From an uncultured Oscillospiraceae bacterium (GTDB lineage: Bacteria > Bacillota > Clostridia > Oscillospirales > Oscillospiraceae), in contig CAKSWA010000032.1 in assembly GCA_934511165.1 (NCBI GenBank), positions 1 to 25,332 on the forward strand: a DNA stretch of 25,332 bases. Direction: 5' to 3'. Position numbers and translations under genes: made by a program. Of the stretch, positions 1 through 6,289 are shown piece after piece. The stretch's first letter is position 1, and each line of letters starts with the position of its first letter. Below the pieces are notes generated by a model. It had not been told where the DNA came from. It saw nothing but the letters and a program-made list of their open reading frames with translations, and did not search any database.

Positions 1-61
1 TAGGAGCAGGAGCCTCGGCGGGCGGGGCTGCCTCGGGAATGTTTTTCTTATCATCTGCCAT
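1..61 (-). CDS. Partial CDS, N-terminus of an Ala/Pro-rich protein
   Basis: Only the first 20 codons are in the window; the gene runs off the left edge. It begins ATG at 61 and reads MADDKKNIPEAAPPAEAPAP, a charged start followed by an Ala/Pro/Glu-rich stretch. A strong AAAGGAGG ribosome binding site lies about 7 bases upstream (plus-strand 69-77), which supports the start. The product is not recognisable. Its position at the inner side of a probable integrated element suggests a gene of that element, but this is inference. Confidence 0.55.
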   Translation of the reverse strand, partial: MADDKKNIPEAAPPAEAPAP

Positions 62-86
62 TTGCAAACCTCCTTTTCGTGGCATG

Positions 87-110
87 AAAAAAGCCAGTCC
101 GCAGACTGGC
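87..110 (-). terminator. Intrinsic terminator, minus strand
   Basis: Seven-base stem GCCAGTC/GACTGGC with a four-base loop, followed on the minus strand by six T. It lies immediately upstream of the RBS of the partial gene, so it insulates that gene from leftward transcription. With the hairpin at 148-180 it forms a tandem pair downstream of the FRG gene. Confidence 0.75.
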
Positions 111-147
111 CGGGTGAAAGTGACCTCCCTTCATGGTGTTATATATG

Positions 148-180
148 AAAACGCCGCCCGTTGTCCTGTTGGGCGGCGTT
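148..180 (-). terminator. Intrinsic terminator downstream of the FRG gene
   Basis: Ten-base perfect stem AACGCCGCCC/GGGCGGCGTT with an 11-base loop, followed on the minus strand by TTTT. It is about 85 bases after the stop codon of the FRG-domain gene and is its most likely terminator. Confidence 0.75.
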
Positions 181-263
181 GTTCTCGCGAAATAATGACT
201 TTCACATAGGATCTTTGCATTTAAGAGAGGAAAAATTCATAATATTTCTTTGATGTTTTGCGT

Positions 264-1139
264 TCATGTCATTATATACCTAATAATATTCTTCGCTTGA
301 TACTCTAACTCTGGAAAGAGAAAACCTTCATTTATATTTAATAAATCAAGTTCTTCAACAATGCTCTTTTTGAACTCAGCGGGAATCCTTATTTTTTTAA
401 TTATAGGGCACAAAAGTCTCTCTTGGTCCTTATCCAATTTTGAAAATTTGATATATTTTCGCCCGCATGTTCCCGGATTTTTACTGACCTCAATCCCTGT
501 AATTGACATACCAAATAGCAAAAAACCACCGCTCTGCTGAAGTATTCTTTGGTTAGTCAATCTTGGCAAAATTGCATGAGCAGGAACTGTCAATGTGTGC
601 ATAATAGTGTTTACTGTATCGCTATTCTCCAAAAATACACTTGGAAATCCATTTTGCTCACTTGCTCGCTTTAATAGTTCTTGAACACATGTTTCTGGGT
701 TAAAAACATAATCTGTAACAAAACTTACTGCCCAGTTATCTTCCCAAAATGTTGGAGTGGAAAAGTAGTAAAACGAACCATCTTTGTCAAAGTTATGTTG
801 ACATGCAAAGAACAATGCCACAAGTGGATTGGTTGTTATATCCAATAACCGAGTTGGTAACCCATAGTGTTGCATTTTGACTAATTTATCAAAATTATTA
901 TCATATGAAAAGTCGGTCGGTCTAAGTCGTTCAAACTCTTTTATATATATTGATTCATTTTGAAATTTCCCATTTCTATATACCGCTGGTTCCAGATGCC
1001 ATTCATAATTGCTCTGCCCGCGATAAAATGTCATTGCATTAGTTGTGTTGTGAAATTTTTTCAAATGATTTGCTTTAACAAAATCTATTAAATCGCTCAC
1101 ATTATGTATCTTAATAGATAGCAATTCTTCATATGCCAT
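264..1139 (-). CDS. FRG-domain protein, AT-rich, probable mobile-element cargo
   Basis: A 291-residue protein with an FRG domain: FYRGQ at residues 38-42, then MQHYGLPTRLLD (89-100) and NPLVALFFAC (104-113), the conserved blocks of this family. The biochemical role of FRG domains is not settled; they are repeatedly found near phage and island genes and are suspected of defence roles. No transmembrane or signal segment is seen. The reading frame extends to a TTG at 1205, but that TTG is the -35 box of a good promoter (1177-1205), so I place the start at ATG 1139, preceded by GGGG nine bases upstream. The gene is clearly AT-rich against the GC-rich, third-position-G/C genes to its right, a sign of recent transfer. 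It is alone between its promoter and tandem terminators. Confidence 0.8.
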   Translation of the reverse strand: MAYEELLSIKIHNVSDLIDFVKANHLKKFHNTTNAMTFYRGQSNYEWHLEPAVYRNGKFQNESIYIKEFERLRPTDFSYDNNFDKLVKMQHYGLPTRLLDITTNPLVALFFACQHNFDKDGSFYYFSTPTFWEDNWAVSFVTDYVFNPETCVQELLKRASEQNGFPSVFLENSDTVNTIMHTLTVPAHAILPRLTNQRILQQSGGFLLFGMSITGIEVSKNPGTCGRKYIKFSKLDKDQERLLCPIIKKIRIPAEFKKSIVEELDLLNINEGFLFPELEYQAKNIIRYIMT

Positions 1140-1176
1140 AATTCTATTCCCCAGCTTATATATTCCATGTCGGTTA

Positions 1177-1205
1177 ATTATATAGTAAATTCTATATATC
1201 TTCAA
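1177..1205 (-). promoter_or_regulatory. Promoter of the FRG gene (TTGAAG-N17-TATAAT)
   Basis: On the minus strand TTGAAG (1200-1205) and a perfect TATAAT (1177-1182) are separated by exactly 17 bases. Transcription would begin near 1170, about 30 bases before the ATG at 1139. This decides the start codon, since the upstream TTG falls inside the -35 box. Confidence 0.65.
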
Positions 1206-1328
1206 GAAATTTTTTAACCGTGTGTTGAAAACGTCTCTTGTTGACTACTTATAAATCGTTAATGGACTTTAGAATAAGTACCTCTTGCCGACTGCCAGCA
1301 AACCGTTGATATATCTGCGTTTTCTGAA

Positions 1329-1351
1329 ATCCTATAATTACACTCCGACCA
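1329..1351 (+). other. tRNA-Pro 3'-end remnant; probable element attachment site
   Basis: The plus strand reads CACTCCGACCA at 1341-1351. CACTCCG is the 3' acceptor strand of tRNA-Pro of the CGGAGTG...CACTCCG type, then the discriminator A and CCA. A partial T-loop-like AAATCCT occurs at 1327-1333, but no T-stem, anticodon or 5' acceptor CGGAGTG lies in the 76 bases upstream, so no whole tRNA is present. A tRNA-type terminator starts three bases later. The AT-rich region lies entirely to the left. This is what remains on the far side when an element integrates into the 3' end of a tRNA gene; the intact tRNA-Pro would be at the other end, left of the window. Inference; only 11 bases match. Confidence 0.5.
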
Positions 1352-1353
1352 TC

Positions 1354-1388
1354 AAAAAGCCTGAAACCTCAATGGTTTCAGGCTTTTT
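1354..1388. terminator. Bidirectional terminator between tRNA remnant and ilvE
   Basis: Perfect 15-base stem AAAAAGCCTGAAACC/GGTTTCAGGCTTTTT with a five-base loop, giving a T-run on both strands. It would end the original tRNA-Pro transcript on the plus strand and the leftward ldh-ilvE transcript on the minus strand. Confidence 0.85.
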
Positions 1389-1539
1389 GCTTTTCTTTGA
1401 TTTTCCCCTCGGCGCGCCAGACGCCCCCAAAACACCCCCAACGCTCTCAATTCTATTGAAAAACGCCGGGCAAGTCCTACATCAAAAGGCTGTGATGATC
1501 GCGGCCGTTCGGGCTTGCGCGGCGCTTTCCCTGTTAGTC
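1389..1539. other. Intergenic stretch with nothing recognisable
   Basis: About 150 bases between the bidirectional terminator and the ilvE stop. No convincing ORF with an RBS, repeat or RNA structure was seen. Together with 1206-1353 it makes a gap of about 400 bases between the FRG gene and ilvE; the rest of that gap holds the FRG promoter, the tRNA remnant and the terminator. Confidence 0.5.
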
Positions 1540-2604
1540 TCAGCAGACCCGGTCAACCCAGCCGAAGGGATCGGGCCTTATGCCTCTCTGGAGCCCTGTC
1601 AGCTCGTCATAGAGCCTTTGGGAGAGCGCTCCGATTTTGTTGCCGTTGATCTCATATTTTTCTCCGTTCCATGCAAGCTCACCGATCGGGGAGATGACCG
1701 CCGCGGTGCCGACGCACCAGGCTTCCTCCAGCGCGCCCGTCTTTGCGGCCTCGAAGAGCTCGTCCACGCTGATGAGCCGCTCTTCTACCGGGATTCCCCA
1801 GCTTTGCATCAGCTCAATGCAGGATTTGCGTGTGATGCCGCGGAGAATGGAGCCGGTGAGCATCGGCGTCACAACGGTGCCGTTGATCTTGAACATTACG
1901 TTCATGCCGCCGCCCTCTTCCACGTATTTCCGCTCGACGCCGTCCAGCCACAAAACCTGCGCGAAGCCCTTTTCGGCGGCTTTGTCCGCGGCGCGGTTCG
2001 CCGCGGCGTAGTTTCCGCCGCATTTTGCTTCCCCGGTGCCGCCGCGCACAGCGCGGACATCCTCGGTCTCCACCATGATGGGGACGGGCTTCAGGCCGTT
2101 TTTGAAGTAGTTTCCCGAGGGGGAGAGAATGATGGCAAACGTTGCCGAGTATACGCCGTGCAGCGAGAGCGTCGGATTCGTGGAATACAGAAACGGGCGG
2201 ATATAAAGTGATGTGCCCGGCTCGGAAGGCACCCAGCGTTCATCCACGCGCACCAGCTCACGGATCGCCTGCAGACCGGCCTCCTCGTTGATCCGCGGCA
2301 GACCGATCCGGTCGCACGAGCGGTTCAGACGCGCCATATTTTCCCAGGGACGGAAAAGCTGCACGCCGCCGTCCGGGCGGCGGTAGGCTTTCAGCCCTTC
2401 AAATACTTCAGCGCCGTAGTGCAGTACGCCCGCGGCGGGGGACATGCTGACCGGCCCGAACGGGACGATGCGCGCATCGTGCCAGCCGTCGGTATCGGTG
2501 TAGTCCATGAGAAACATGTGGTCGGTAAAGTATTTCCCGAAACCAAGCTCGTCCGTCTCCGGCAGCTTTGCGGGATTCGGGTTTCTTGTAAACGAAATAT
2601 TCAT
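1540..2604 (-). CDS. ilvE: Branched-chain amino acid aminotransferase
   Basis: A 354-residue, class IV PLP-dependent transaminase that interconverts Leu, Ile and Val with their 2-keto acids using glutamate/2-oxoglutarate, in the cytoplasm. The length and the motifs fit the larger BCAT type: HYGAEVFEGLKAYR (62-75), the PLP-lysine segment GEAKCGGNYA with the likely Schiff-base K194, and EEGGGMNV further on. ATG at 2604 has an AGGAGG about nine bases upstream. It lies 26 bases behind the dehydrogenase gene on the same strand, so the two are very probably cotranscribed; a keto-acid reductase and a BCAA aminotransferase together can turn leucine into 2-hydroxyisocaproate. Either biosynthetic or catabolic direction is possible. 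Confidence 0.93.
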   Translation of the reverse strand: MNISFTRNPNPAKLPETDELGFGKYFTDHMFLMDYTDTDGWHDARIVPFGPVSMSPAAGVLHYGAEVFEGLKAYRRPDGGVQLFRPWENMARLNRSCDRIGLPRINEEAGLQAIRELVRVDERWVPSEPGTSLYIRPFLYSTNPTLSLHGVYSATFAIILSPSGNYFKNGLKPVPIMVETEDVRAVRGGTGEAKCGGNYAAANRAADKAAEKGFAQVLWLDGVERKYVEEGGGMNVMFKINGTVVTPMLTGSILRGITRKSCIELMQSWGIPVEERLISVDELFEAAKTGALEEAWCVGTAAVISPIGELAWNGEKYEINGNKIGALSQRLYDELTGLQRGIRPDPFGWVDRVC

Positions 2605-2630
2605 GGTACAGCTCCTCCTGTTCTATATTG

Positions 2631-3590
2631 TCAGCTGTTTCGAAGCTCTTTCCAATGCTCCATATTGGCGCGGATACCGTCGCAGCAGGCATGGAACTTT
2701 GCCTGCTCTTCCGCGGTGAGCGGCAGCTCAACGATCTGCTCCACGCCGTTCGCGCCGAGCACGCAGGGGACACCGGCGAAAAGCCCAGACTCGCCATACT
2801 CCCCGCAAAGCTCCGCGCTGGCGGGCATGATGGCCTTTTCGTCGTGCAGAACGATGTGCGCCATGCGCGCGGCGGTCGTTGCAATACCGTATTCGGTGCA
2901 GTATTTCCCGGAGAACGTGACCCATCCGCCGCCGATGGATTCCTTTTGCAGCGCCTCGCGGTCAAACCGGAAGCGCTCATCCGTTTTCGCCCAGGTATCC
3001 AGCGGCATGCCGCGAAAGCTGACGCACGACCAGGGGGCGAACTGCTTGTTTCCGTGCTCGCCGAGCATATAGCACGTGATCGATTTGTGGTCGATCCCGG
3101 TCTGGCGGGCAAGCGCGCTGAGAAGCCGCGAGGTGTCCAGTCCGGTGCCGGTTCCGAACACGCGTCCTCTCGGAAGGCCGAGAGACAGCGCCAACTCATG
3201 CGTTACGATGTCGCAGGGATTGGTAATATTGATAACGACGCCGTCAAAACCGCTCTCCCGGATCTTCGCGGCAAAGCCGCACACCGCCGGAATCGTGAAA
3301 TCCATCTCCGTTGTACGGTCGTGCGATTCGCGGAGAAGCTCGATTTTTCCGACGCTGTTGACGATCACATCGCATTCACCGAGATCCGAAAAGTCTCCGG
3401 CGCGGAAAGTGACGCGGTGCGGCAGATACGCGGCGGCATCGCGCAGATCCTGTATTTCGCTTGCGAGCTTCTGCGCATTTTTGTCAACGAGTATCAGCTC
3501 ATCCGCAATGCCCTGCACGGCGAGCGCATAAGCAACGTGCGCGCCGACGTGGCCGAGGCCGATCACGCCGAGAACCCTCTTTTTTGCCAT
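2631..3590 (-). CDS. L-2-hydroxyacid dehydrogenase (LDH/L-HicDH family)
   Basis: A 319-residue NAD-dependent lactate/malate dehydrogenase family enzyme. Visible: Rossmann GLGHVG (11-16), NAD-ribose aspartate in VDKN (D36), ITNPCD (N124), LDTSRL (D152, R155) and the catalytic GEHG (H179). The substrate-specificity loop reads SVGKIELLRESHDRTTEM rather than the QxxGETR of true L-lactate dehydrogenases; I recall the former as similar to L-2-hydroxyisocaproate dehydrogenase, so the substrate is probably a bulkier 2-keto acid. The neighbouring ilvE fits this. Start ATG 3590 is preferred: AAAGG is 12 bases upstream, whereas the in-frame ATG at 3602 abuts that same AAAGG. A simple lactate dehydrogenase remains possible. 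Confidence 0.85.
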   Translation of the reverse strand: MAKKRVLGVIGLGHVGAHVAYALAVQGIADELILVDKNAQKLASEIQDLRDAAAYLPHRVTFRAGDFSDLGECDVIVNSVGKIELLRESHDRTTEMDFTIPAVCGFAAKIRESGFDGVVINITNPCDIVTHELALSLGLPRGRVFGTGTGLDTSRLLSALARQTGIDHKSITCYMLGEHGNKQFAPWSCVSFRGMPLDTWAKTDERFRFDREALQKESIGGGWVTFSGKYCTEYGIATTAARMAHIVLHDEKAIMPASAELCGEYGESGLFAGVPCVLGANGVEQIVELPLTAEEQAKFHACCDGIRANMEHWKELRNS

Positions 3591-3606
3591 GGTCGATCCC
3601 ATCCTT

Positions 3607-3699
3607 TCATAGTGAAATAAAAAGAGCGCGGCTCCGCCGAAAGGAGGCGGAACCGCGAAACTCCGGCCCCTCGCAGAGGGGGAGAGCGCCGTGCGACAT
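3607..3699 (-). CDS. Possible 30-residue leader peptide upstream of ldh-ilvE
   Basis: Inside the leader of the dehydrogenase gene an ATG at 3699 follows AAGGGAG by six bases and opens a 30-codon frame (MSHGALPLCEGPEF then an Arg/Ser-rich part) ending 16 bases before the ATG at 3590. It spans the whole terminator hairpin, so its translation could affect termination. It has only four Leu and no run of any one amino acid, so it is not an obvious amino-acid-sensing leader. It may be chance. Confidence 0.3.
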   Translation of the reverse strand: MSHGALPLCEGPEFRGSASFRRSRALFISL

Positions 3700-3719
3700 G
3701 CTGCGCTCCCTTCCGGTAA
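3620..3719 (-). promoter_or_regulatory. Structured leader with intrinsic terminator ahead of ldh-ilvE
   Basis: Between the promoter and the gene the minus strand carries GGGAGCGC pairing with GCGCTCTCCC, then CCCCTC/GAGGGG, both enclosed by a possible CCGG/CCGG closing helix, then an 11-base GC-rich stem GCGGTTCCGCC/GGCGGAGCCGC (one G-T pair) followed by GCTCTTTTTATTT. The last is a good intrinsic terminator sited before the gene it precedes, so transcription of ldh-ilvE is probably attenuated. I recognise no riboswitch class. The sensed signal is unknown. Confidence 0.55.
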
Positions 3720-3734
3720 AAAAATTATGGGGAG

Positions 3735-3763
3735 ATTCTACAGCGCAGCGTCGTGATTTTCAA
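3735..3763 (-). promoter_or_regulatory. Promoter of ldh-ilvE (TTGAAA-N17-TAGAAT)
   Basis: TTGAAA (3758-3763) and TAGAAT (3735-3740) on the minus strand, 17 bases apart. Transcription would begin near 3728, giving a leader of about 138 bases. Confidence 0.7.
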
Positions 3764-3835
3764 GAGAAGATATTCATCAAATTCTTTAACAATGCAAAGA
3801 AATGCTTGTAAAAATTGCTGAAGTTCTTTTGCGCC

Positions 3836-3875
3836 AAAAGGCCCCGTCCCGGAATTGGAAGACCGGGAACGGGGC
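3836..3875 (-). terminator. Terminator of the prolyl-tRNA editing gene
   Basis: GC-rich stem GCCCCGTTCCCGG/CCGGGACGGGGC (one bulge) directly after the stop codon on the minus strand, followed by CTTTTGG. It separates this gene from the ldh-ilvE promoter downstream. Confidence 0.75.
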
Positions 3876-3881
3876 AGAAGA

Positions 3882-4397
3882 TCACGTCTGCGCCGGACAG
3901 GCGGAAAAATCGATGAGAGTCACGGCATTGCCGTGCTCTTCGATGATCCGATGAAGATCGGCGAAGGAGAGAAACACCGTGGCGGTGTTGTCGTTCGGAT
4001 GAACGCCGATCACAGGAAGGGTGCTAAGCGTTTCGTCTGCAACGAAGATGACGGAGCAGGCTTCATCGTTGAGAAGCCCGAGCGGGGAAACGCTGCCCTG
4101 CGGGACGTTCAGGTACTTGTCCAGCCGCTCGGCAGAGGCAAAGCTGAGCTTGGATATGCCGAGTGCGGCAGAGAGCCATTTGAGATCCACACGCCGTTCG
4201 TCCGGGACAGTCACCAGATAATGCTGCCTGCCCTTCGCGTCGCGGAGAAAGAGATTTTTGCAGATGCAGCCGTGGGTGTTGATCCCGGCGCGCTCCATCT
4301 CCTCCATCGTGAATACCGCCTCGTGTTCGACGGCTTCATAGGAAACACCCTTTTCGTTGAGAAGGGCGTAGATTTCGTTTTTATGATATCCTGCCAT
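3882..4397 (-). CDS. Prolyl-tRNA editing protein, YbaK/ProX family
   Basis: A 171-residue single-domain YbaK/aminoacyl-tRNA editing protein. Members hydrolyse mischarged aminoacyl-tRNA (typically Ala- or Cys-tRNA-Pro) in trans. Visible signatures: CICKNLFLRD with the conserved lysine K47, GSVSPLGLLND (101-111) and GVHPNDNTATV (131-141), the last typical of the ProX/PrdX group. The frame continues upstream to 4439, but ATG 4397 has AGGAG eight bases before it and the -10 box of the promoter lies at 4428-4433, so the shorter start is right. It is a single-gene unit with its own promoter and terminator. Exact tRNA substrate cannot be read from sequence. Confidence 0.87.
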   Translation of the reverse strand: MAGYHKNEIYALLNEKGVSYEAVEHEAVFTMEEMERAGINTHGCICKNLFLRDAKGRQHYLVTVPDERRVDLKWLSAALGISKLSFASAERLDKYLNVPQGSVSPLGLLNDEACSVIFVADETLSTLPVIGVHPNDNTATVFLSFADLHRIIEEHGNAVTLIDFSACPAQT

Positions 4398-4427
4398 GAT
4401 AAATTCTCCTGTTTTTTTATTTAGCGC

Positions 4428-4456
4428 ATTATAGAGCAAAACTTTTCGGAACGCAA
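4428..4456 (-). promoter_or_regulatory. Promoter of the prolyl-tRNA editing gene (TTGCGT-N17-TATAAT)
   Basis: TTGCGT (4451-4456) and TATAAT (4428-4433) on the minus strand, 17 bases apart, about 30 bases ahead of the ATG at 4397. Confidence 0.65.
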
Positions 4457-4475
4457 GAGAAACCTGCGGCGTGTC

Positions 4476-5192
4476 TCAATGTCCCGCGGGATCGCGTTCT
4501 AACCACTCCTTTTCGGATGTGAGGTCGGCATGGAGAAAGGCGGCGAAGACAACGGCGTAGGGAAGCGCGGCGACCCAGATCGCCCGGCGGCCGAGCAGCG
4601 TACACGCGACTGCGCCGAGGATTGTTCCGGCAAGGAAAAAGAGGATCATGGAAAAATGCCGCCGGAGAATGCGGCGGTGGGATGTGCCGCCGTGGCGGCG
4701 GTGCAGCTCCTTGGCAAGGCCGATGCCAAGCTGCCGGACATGATTCGTGGCGAACGTTGTGGCCATCGGCACGCCCTCGGAATTGCGGAACGTGTTGTAC
4801 TGCATGGAGGCGATAAAGTTGATGGATACCTGAAATACCTGTACCGGCGTCGTCTTCGGCAGAGCACCGAGCACGGCGACGAAGACGATCTCCACCGCCA
4901 CGAGGATCGTCTCCCAGCGGATATGGAAGCGATGCTTCACGTCATCGGGGATGAGCTCAGAGATGAACGCGCCGAGCGTGTAGGCGGAGATGGGAATGAG
5001 ATAATAGAGCGCGTGAGTCCAGTTTCGCGTGCCGAGCGCGATGCCGAGAAGCACGATGTTGCCGGTCTGCGCGTTGCAGAAAATGCCGCCGCAGAGCATG
5101 TAGGTATAGGAGCCGAGAATCCCGGCGGCAAAGATGAGCGTATCGTATACCCACGTCCTCTCGCAGGTCAGGTAAAAGGTTTTCTTCTCCAT
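4476..5192 (-). CDS. DUF1275 (YoaK-type) integral membrane protein
   Basis: A 238-residue hydrophobic protein with about six membrane spans and the DUF1275 pattern: GSYTYMLCGGIFCNAQTGNI near the N-terminus (the NAQTGN motif is diagnostic), LGAFISEL, then MQYNTFRN and TTFATNHVRQLG in the middle. The function of this family is not known; a transporter role has been guessed. The frame extends to 5231, but ATG 5192 after GGAGAAAGAG is the better start. A promoter lies at 5234-5262. It stands alone, with the next gene downstream having its own promoter. Confidence 0.85.
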   Translation of the reverse strand: MEKKTFYLTCERTWVYDTLIFAAGILGSYTYMLCGGIFCNAQTGNIVLLGIALGTRNWTHALYYLIPISAYTLGAFISELIPDDVKHRFHIRWETILVAVEIVFVAVLGALPKTTPVQVFQVSINFIASMQYNTFRNSEGVPMATTFATNHVRQLGIGLAKELHRRHGGTSHRRILRRHFSMILFFLAGTILGAVACTLLGRRAIWVAALPYAVVFAAFLHADLTSEKEWLERDPAGH

Positions 5193-5233
5193 GTTGTCTC
5201 TTTCTCCGTCAGCAGAATGCGAAAATCGCATCC

Positions 5234-5262
5234 ATTATATCATGGAGGCAGCGGGACGAAAA
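5234..5262 (-). promoter_or_regulatory. Probable promoter of the DUF1275 gene (TTTTCG-N17-TATAAT)
   Basis: Perfect TATAAT (5234-5239, minus strand) with a poor -35, TTTTCG (5257-5262), 17 bases away. A small hairpin TGCGA/TCGCA lies in the leader just downstream. Confidence 0.45.
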
Positions 5263-5280
5263 GCGTTTTCGGAAAAGAAT

Positions 5281-5303
5281 GTCCCCGGCTTTAAGCCGGG
5301 GAC
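5281..5303. terminator. Probable terminator after the DUF11 gene
   Basis: Eleven-base stem GTCCCCGGCTT/AAGCCGGGGAC with a one-base centre, about 25 bases after the DUF11 stop codon; the minus strand continues ATTCTTTTCC, a weak T-run. Confidence 0.55.
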
Positions 5304-5326
5304 GGCAGCTTTTGTGCAAGGAGCGC

Positions 5327-6178
5327 TTAGATCGTGCCGGTGATGACGAGCGTGGCCGTGCCGGGCGTTACGGTGAACGTCCCGTCCGCGTTCTGCGTGA
5401 ACGAAGCCGCCGGAACGGTGATCTGCCCGGCCTGTGTTGCGAAAACGCCGGTCGTGGCGTTGTAGGTGTAGTTCGTGCCCTCTGTCCACGCCGTGCCGTT
5501 GTAGGTGACGGCGATATTGCGGAGGATCGGATCAAACGTATCGGTGACAGTGACGTTGTCCGCCGCAGTCGCCTCGGTGTTGCCGGTGTTGGAGATGACG
5601 AACGTATAGGTGATCTGGCCGTTCTCCGTAACGGTTGTCGGCGAGAGCGCTTTGCTGATGGTGAGATCGGCGCTGTTTGCGGTCTCCACCGTCGCCTGCG
5701 CGGTGATCGGGTTTGTGAGCCCGCCGCCGGTGATCGTCGCAGTGTTGGTGATCGAGTTGCCTGTCGCGAGCGGGGCGACGTTCGTCGCAGTTGTCTCATA
5801 GATGAGAACGGCGTTGCCGCCTGCGGGAACGGTGAGACCGGTCACGGTGAGCGGCGGCCCGGCGGTGACGGCCGGCGCCGCCTGCAATACGCCGTTAATA
5901 TAATAGCGCACCGTTCCGGCATTGTAGGCGAGCGGATAGACCGTGTTCGCGCCGACGGTGTAGCCGCCGAGATTGTCGGTGACGGTATAGTCCGTGACGG
6001 CCGTCGTGCCGGTGTTCACGAGCGAGAGAGCGTAGGTGATGCGGTCTCCCGCCGAGTAGTTGGCCGAAACCGCCGTTTTGACGGCGGTGAGAGCTTCGAG
6101 AATTTCACCGGTAACAATGTTCGAGTTCGTAGTGCCGCCGTTATAGGAAAGCGTGGCGAAGTTGGTAAAGCTTGCCAT
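5327..6178 (-). CDS. DUF11 repeat protein without signal peptide
   Basis: A 283-residue, Thr/Val/Asn/Gly-rich beta-sandwich protein with two repeats of the DUF11 ('conserved repeat') fold: residues about 25-165 (GDRITYALSLVNTGTTAVTD, then TVPAGGNAVLIYET) and about 165-283 (GQITYTFVISNTGNTEA, then VTDTFDP). Such modules occur in large surface proteins as spacers, sometimes isopeptide-stabilised. This one starts directly MASFTNFATLSYNGG, with no signal peptide, anchor or LPXTG, so export by Sec is not indicated. I recall similar stand-alone proteins in clostridial genomes but know no assigned function. ATG 6178 has GGAG eight bases upstream. Codon use is GC-rich like its neighbours. Confidence 0.75.
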   Translation of the reverse strand: MASFTNFATLSYNGGTTNSNIVTGEILEALTAVKTAVSANYSAGDRITYALSLVNTGTTAVTDYTVTDNLGGYTVGANTVYPLAYNAGTVRYYINGVLQAAPAVTAGPPLTVTGLTVPAGGNAVLIYETTATNVAPLATGNSITNTATITGGGLTNPITAQATVETANSADLTISKALSPTTVTENGQITYTFVISNTGNTEATAADNVTVTDTFDPILRNIAVTYNGTAWTEGTNYTYNATTGVFATQAGQITVPAASFTQNADGTFTVTPGTATLVITGTI

Positions 6179-6289
6179 GGTTCACACTCCAAGATAAAGA
6201 TGTTGAGGCGCACCCCCTTTACAGCATACGTGAAACCTCCGCGCTCTGCCAATCTGCGGCGAACGAAAAAAACATCCCGGCCAGCAGCC

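Noticed and set aside
1203..1205. TTG at 1205 as start of the FRG protein
   Set aside because: It falls in the -35 box of the promoter TTGAAG-N17-TATAAT; the ATG at 1139 with an RBS is downstream of the expected transcription start.
1276..1351. Complete tRNA-Pro gene
   Set aside because: Only the acceptor 3' strand and CCA match; no 5' acceptor strand, anticodon arm or T-stem can be drawn in the preceding 76 bases.
3641..3662. T-box-like GGCGGAACCGCG on the plus strand
   Set aside because: It resembles the T-box antiterminator motif but lies on the strand opposite ldh-ilvE, no rightward gene follows, and no specifier stem is evident. It is the complement of the minus-strand terminator stem.
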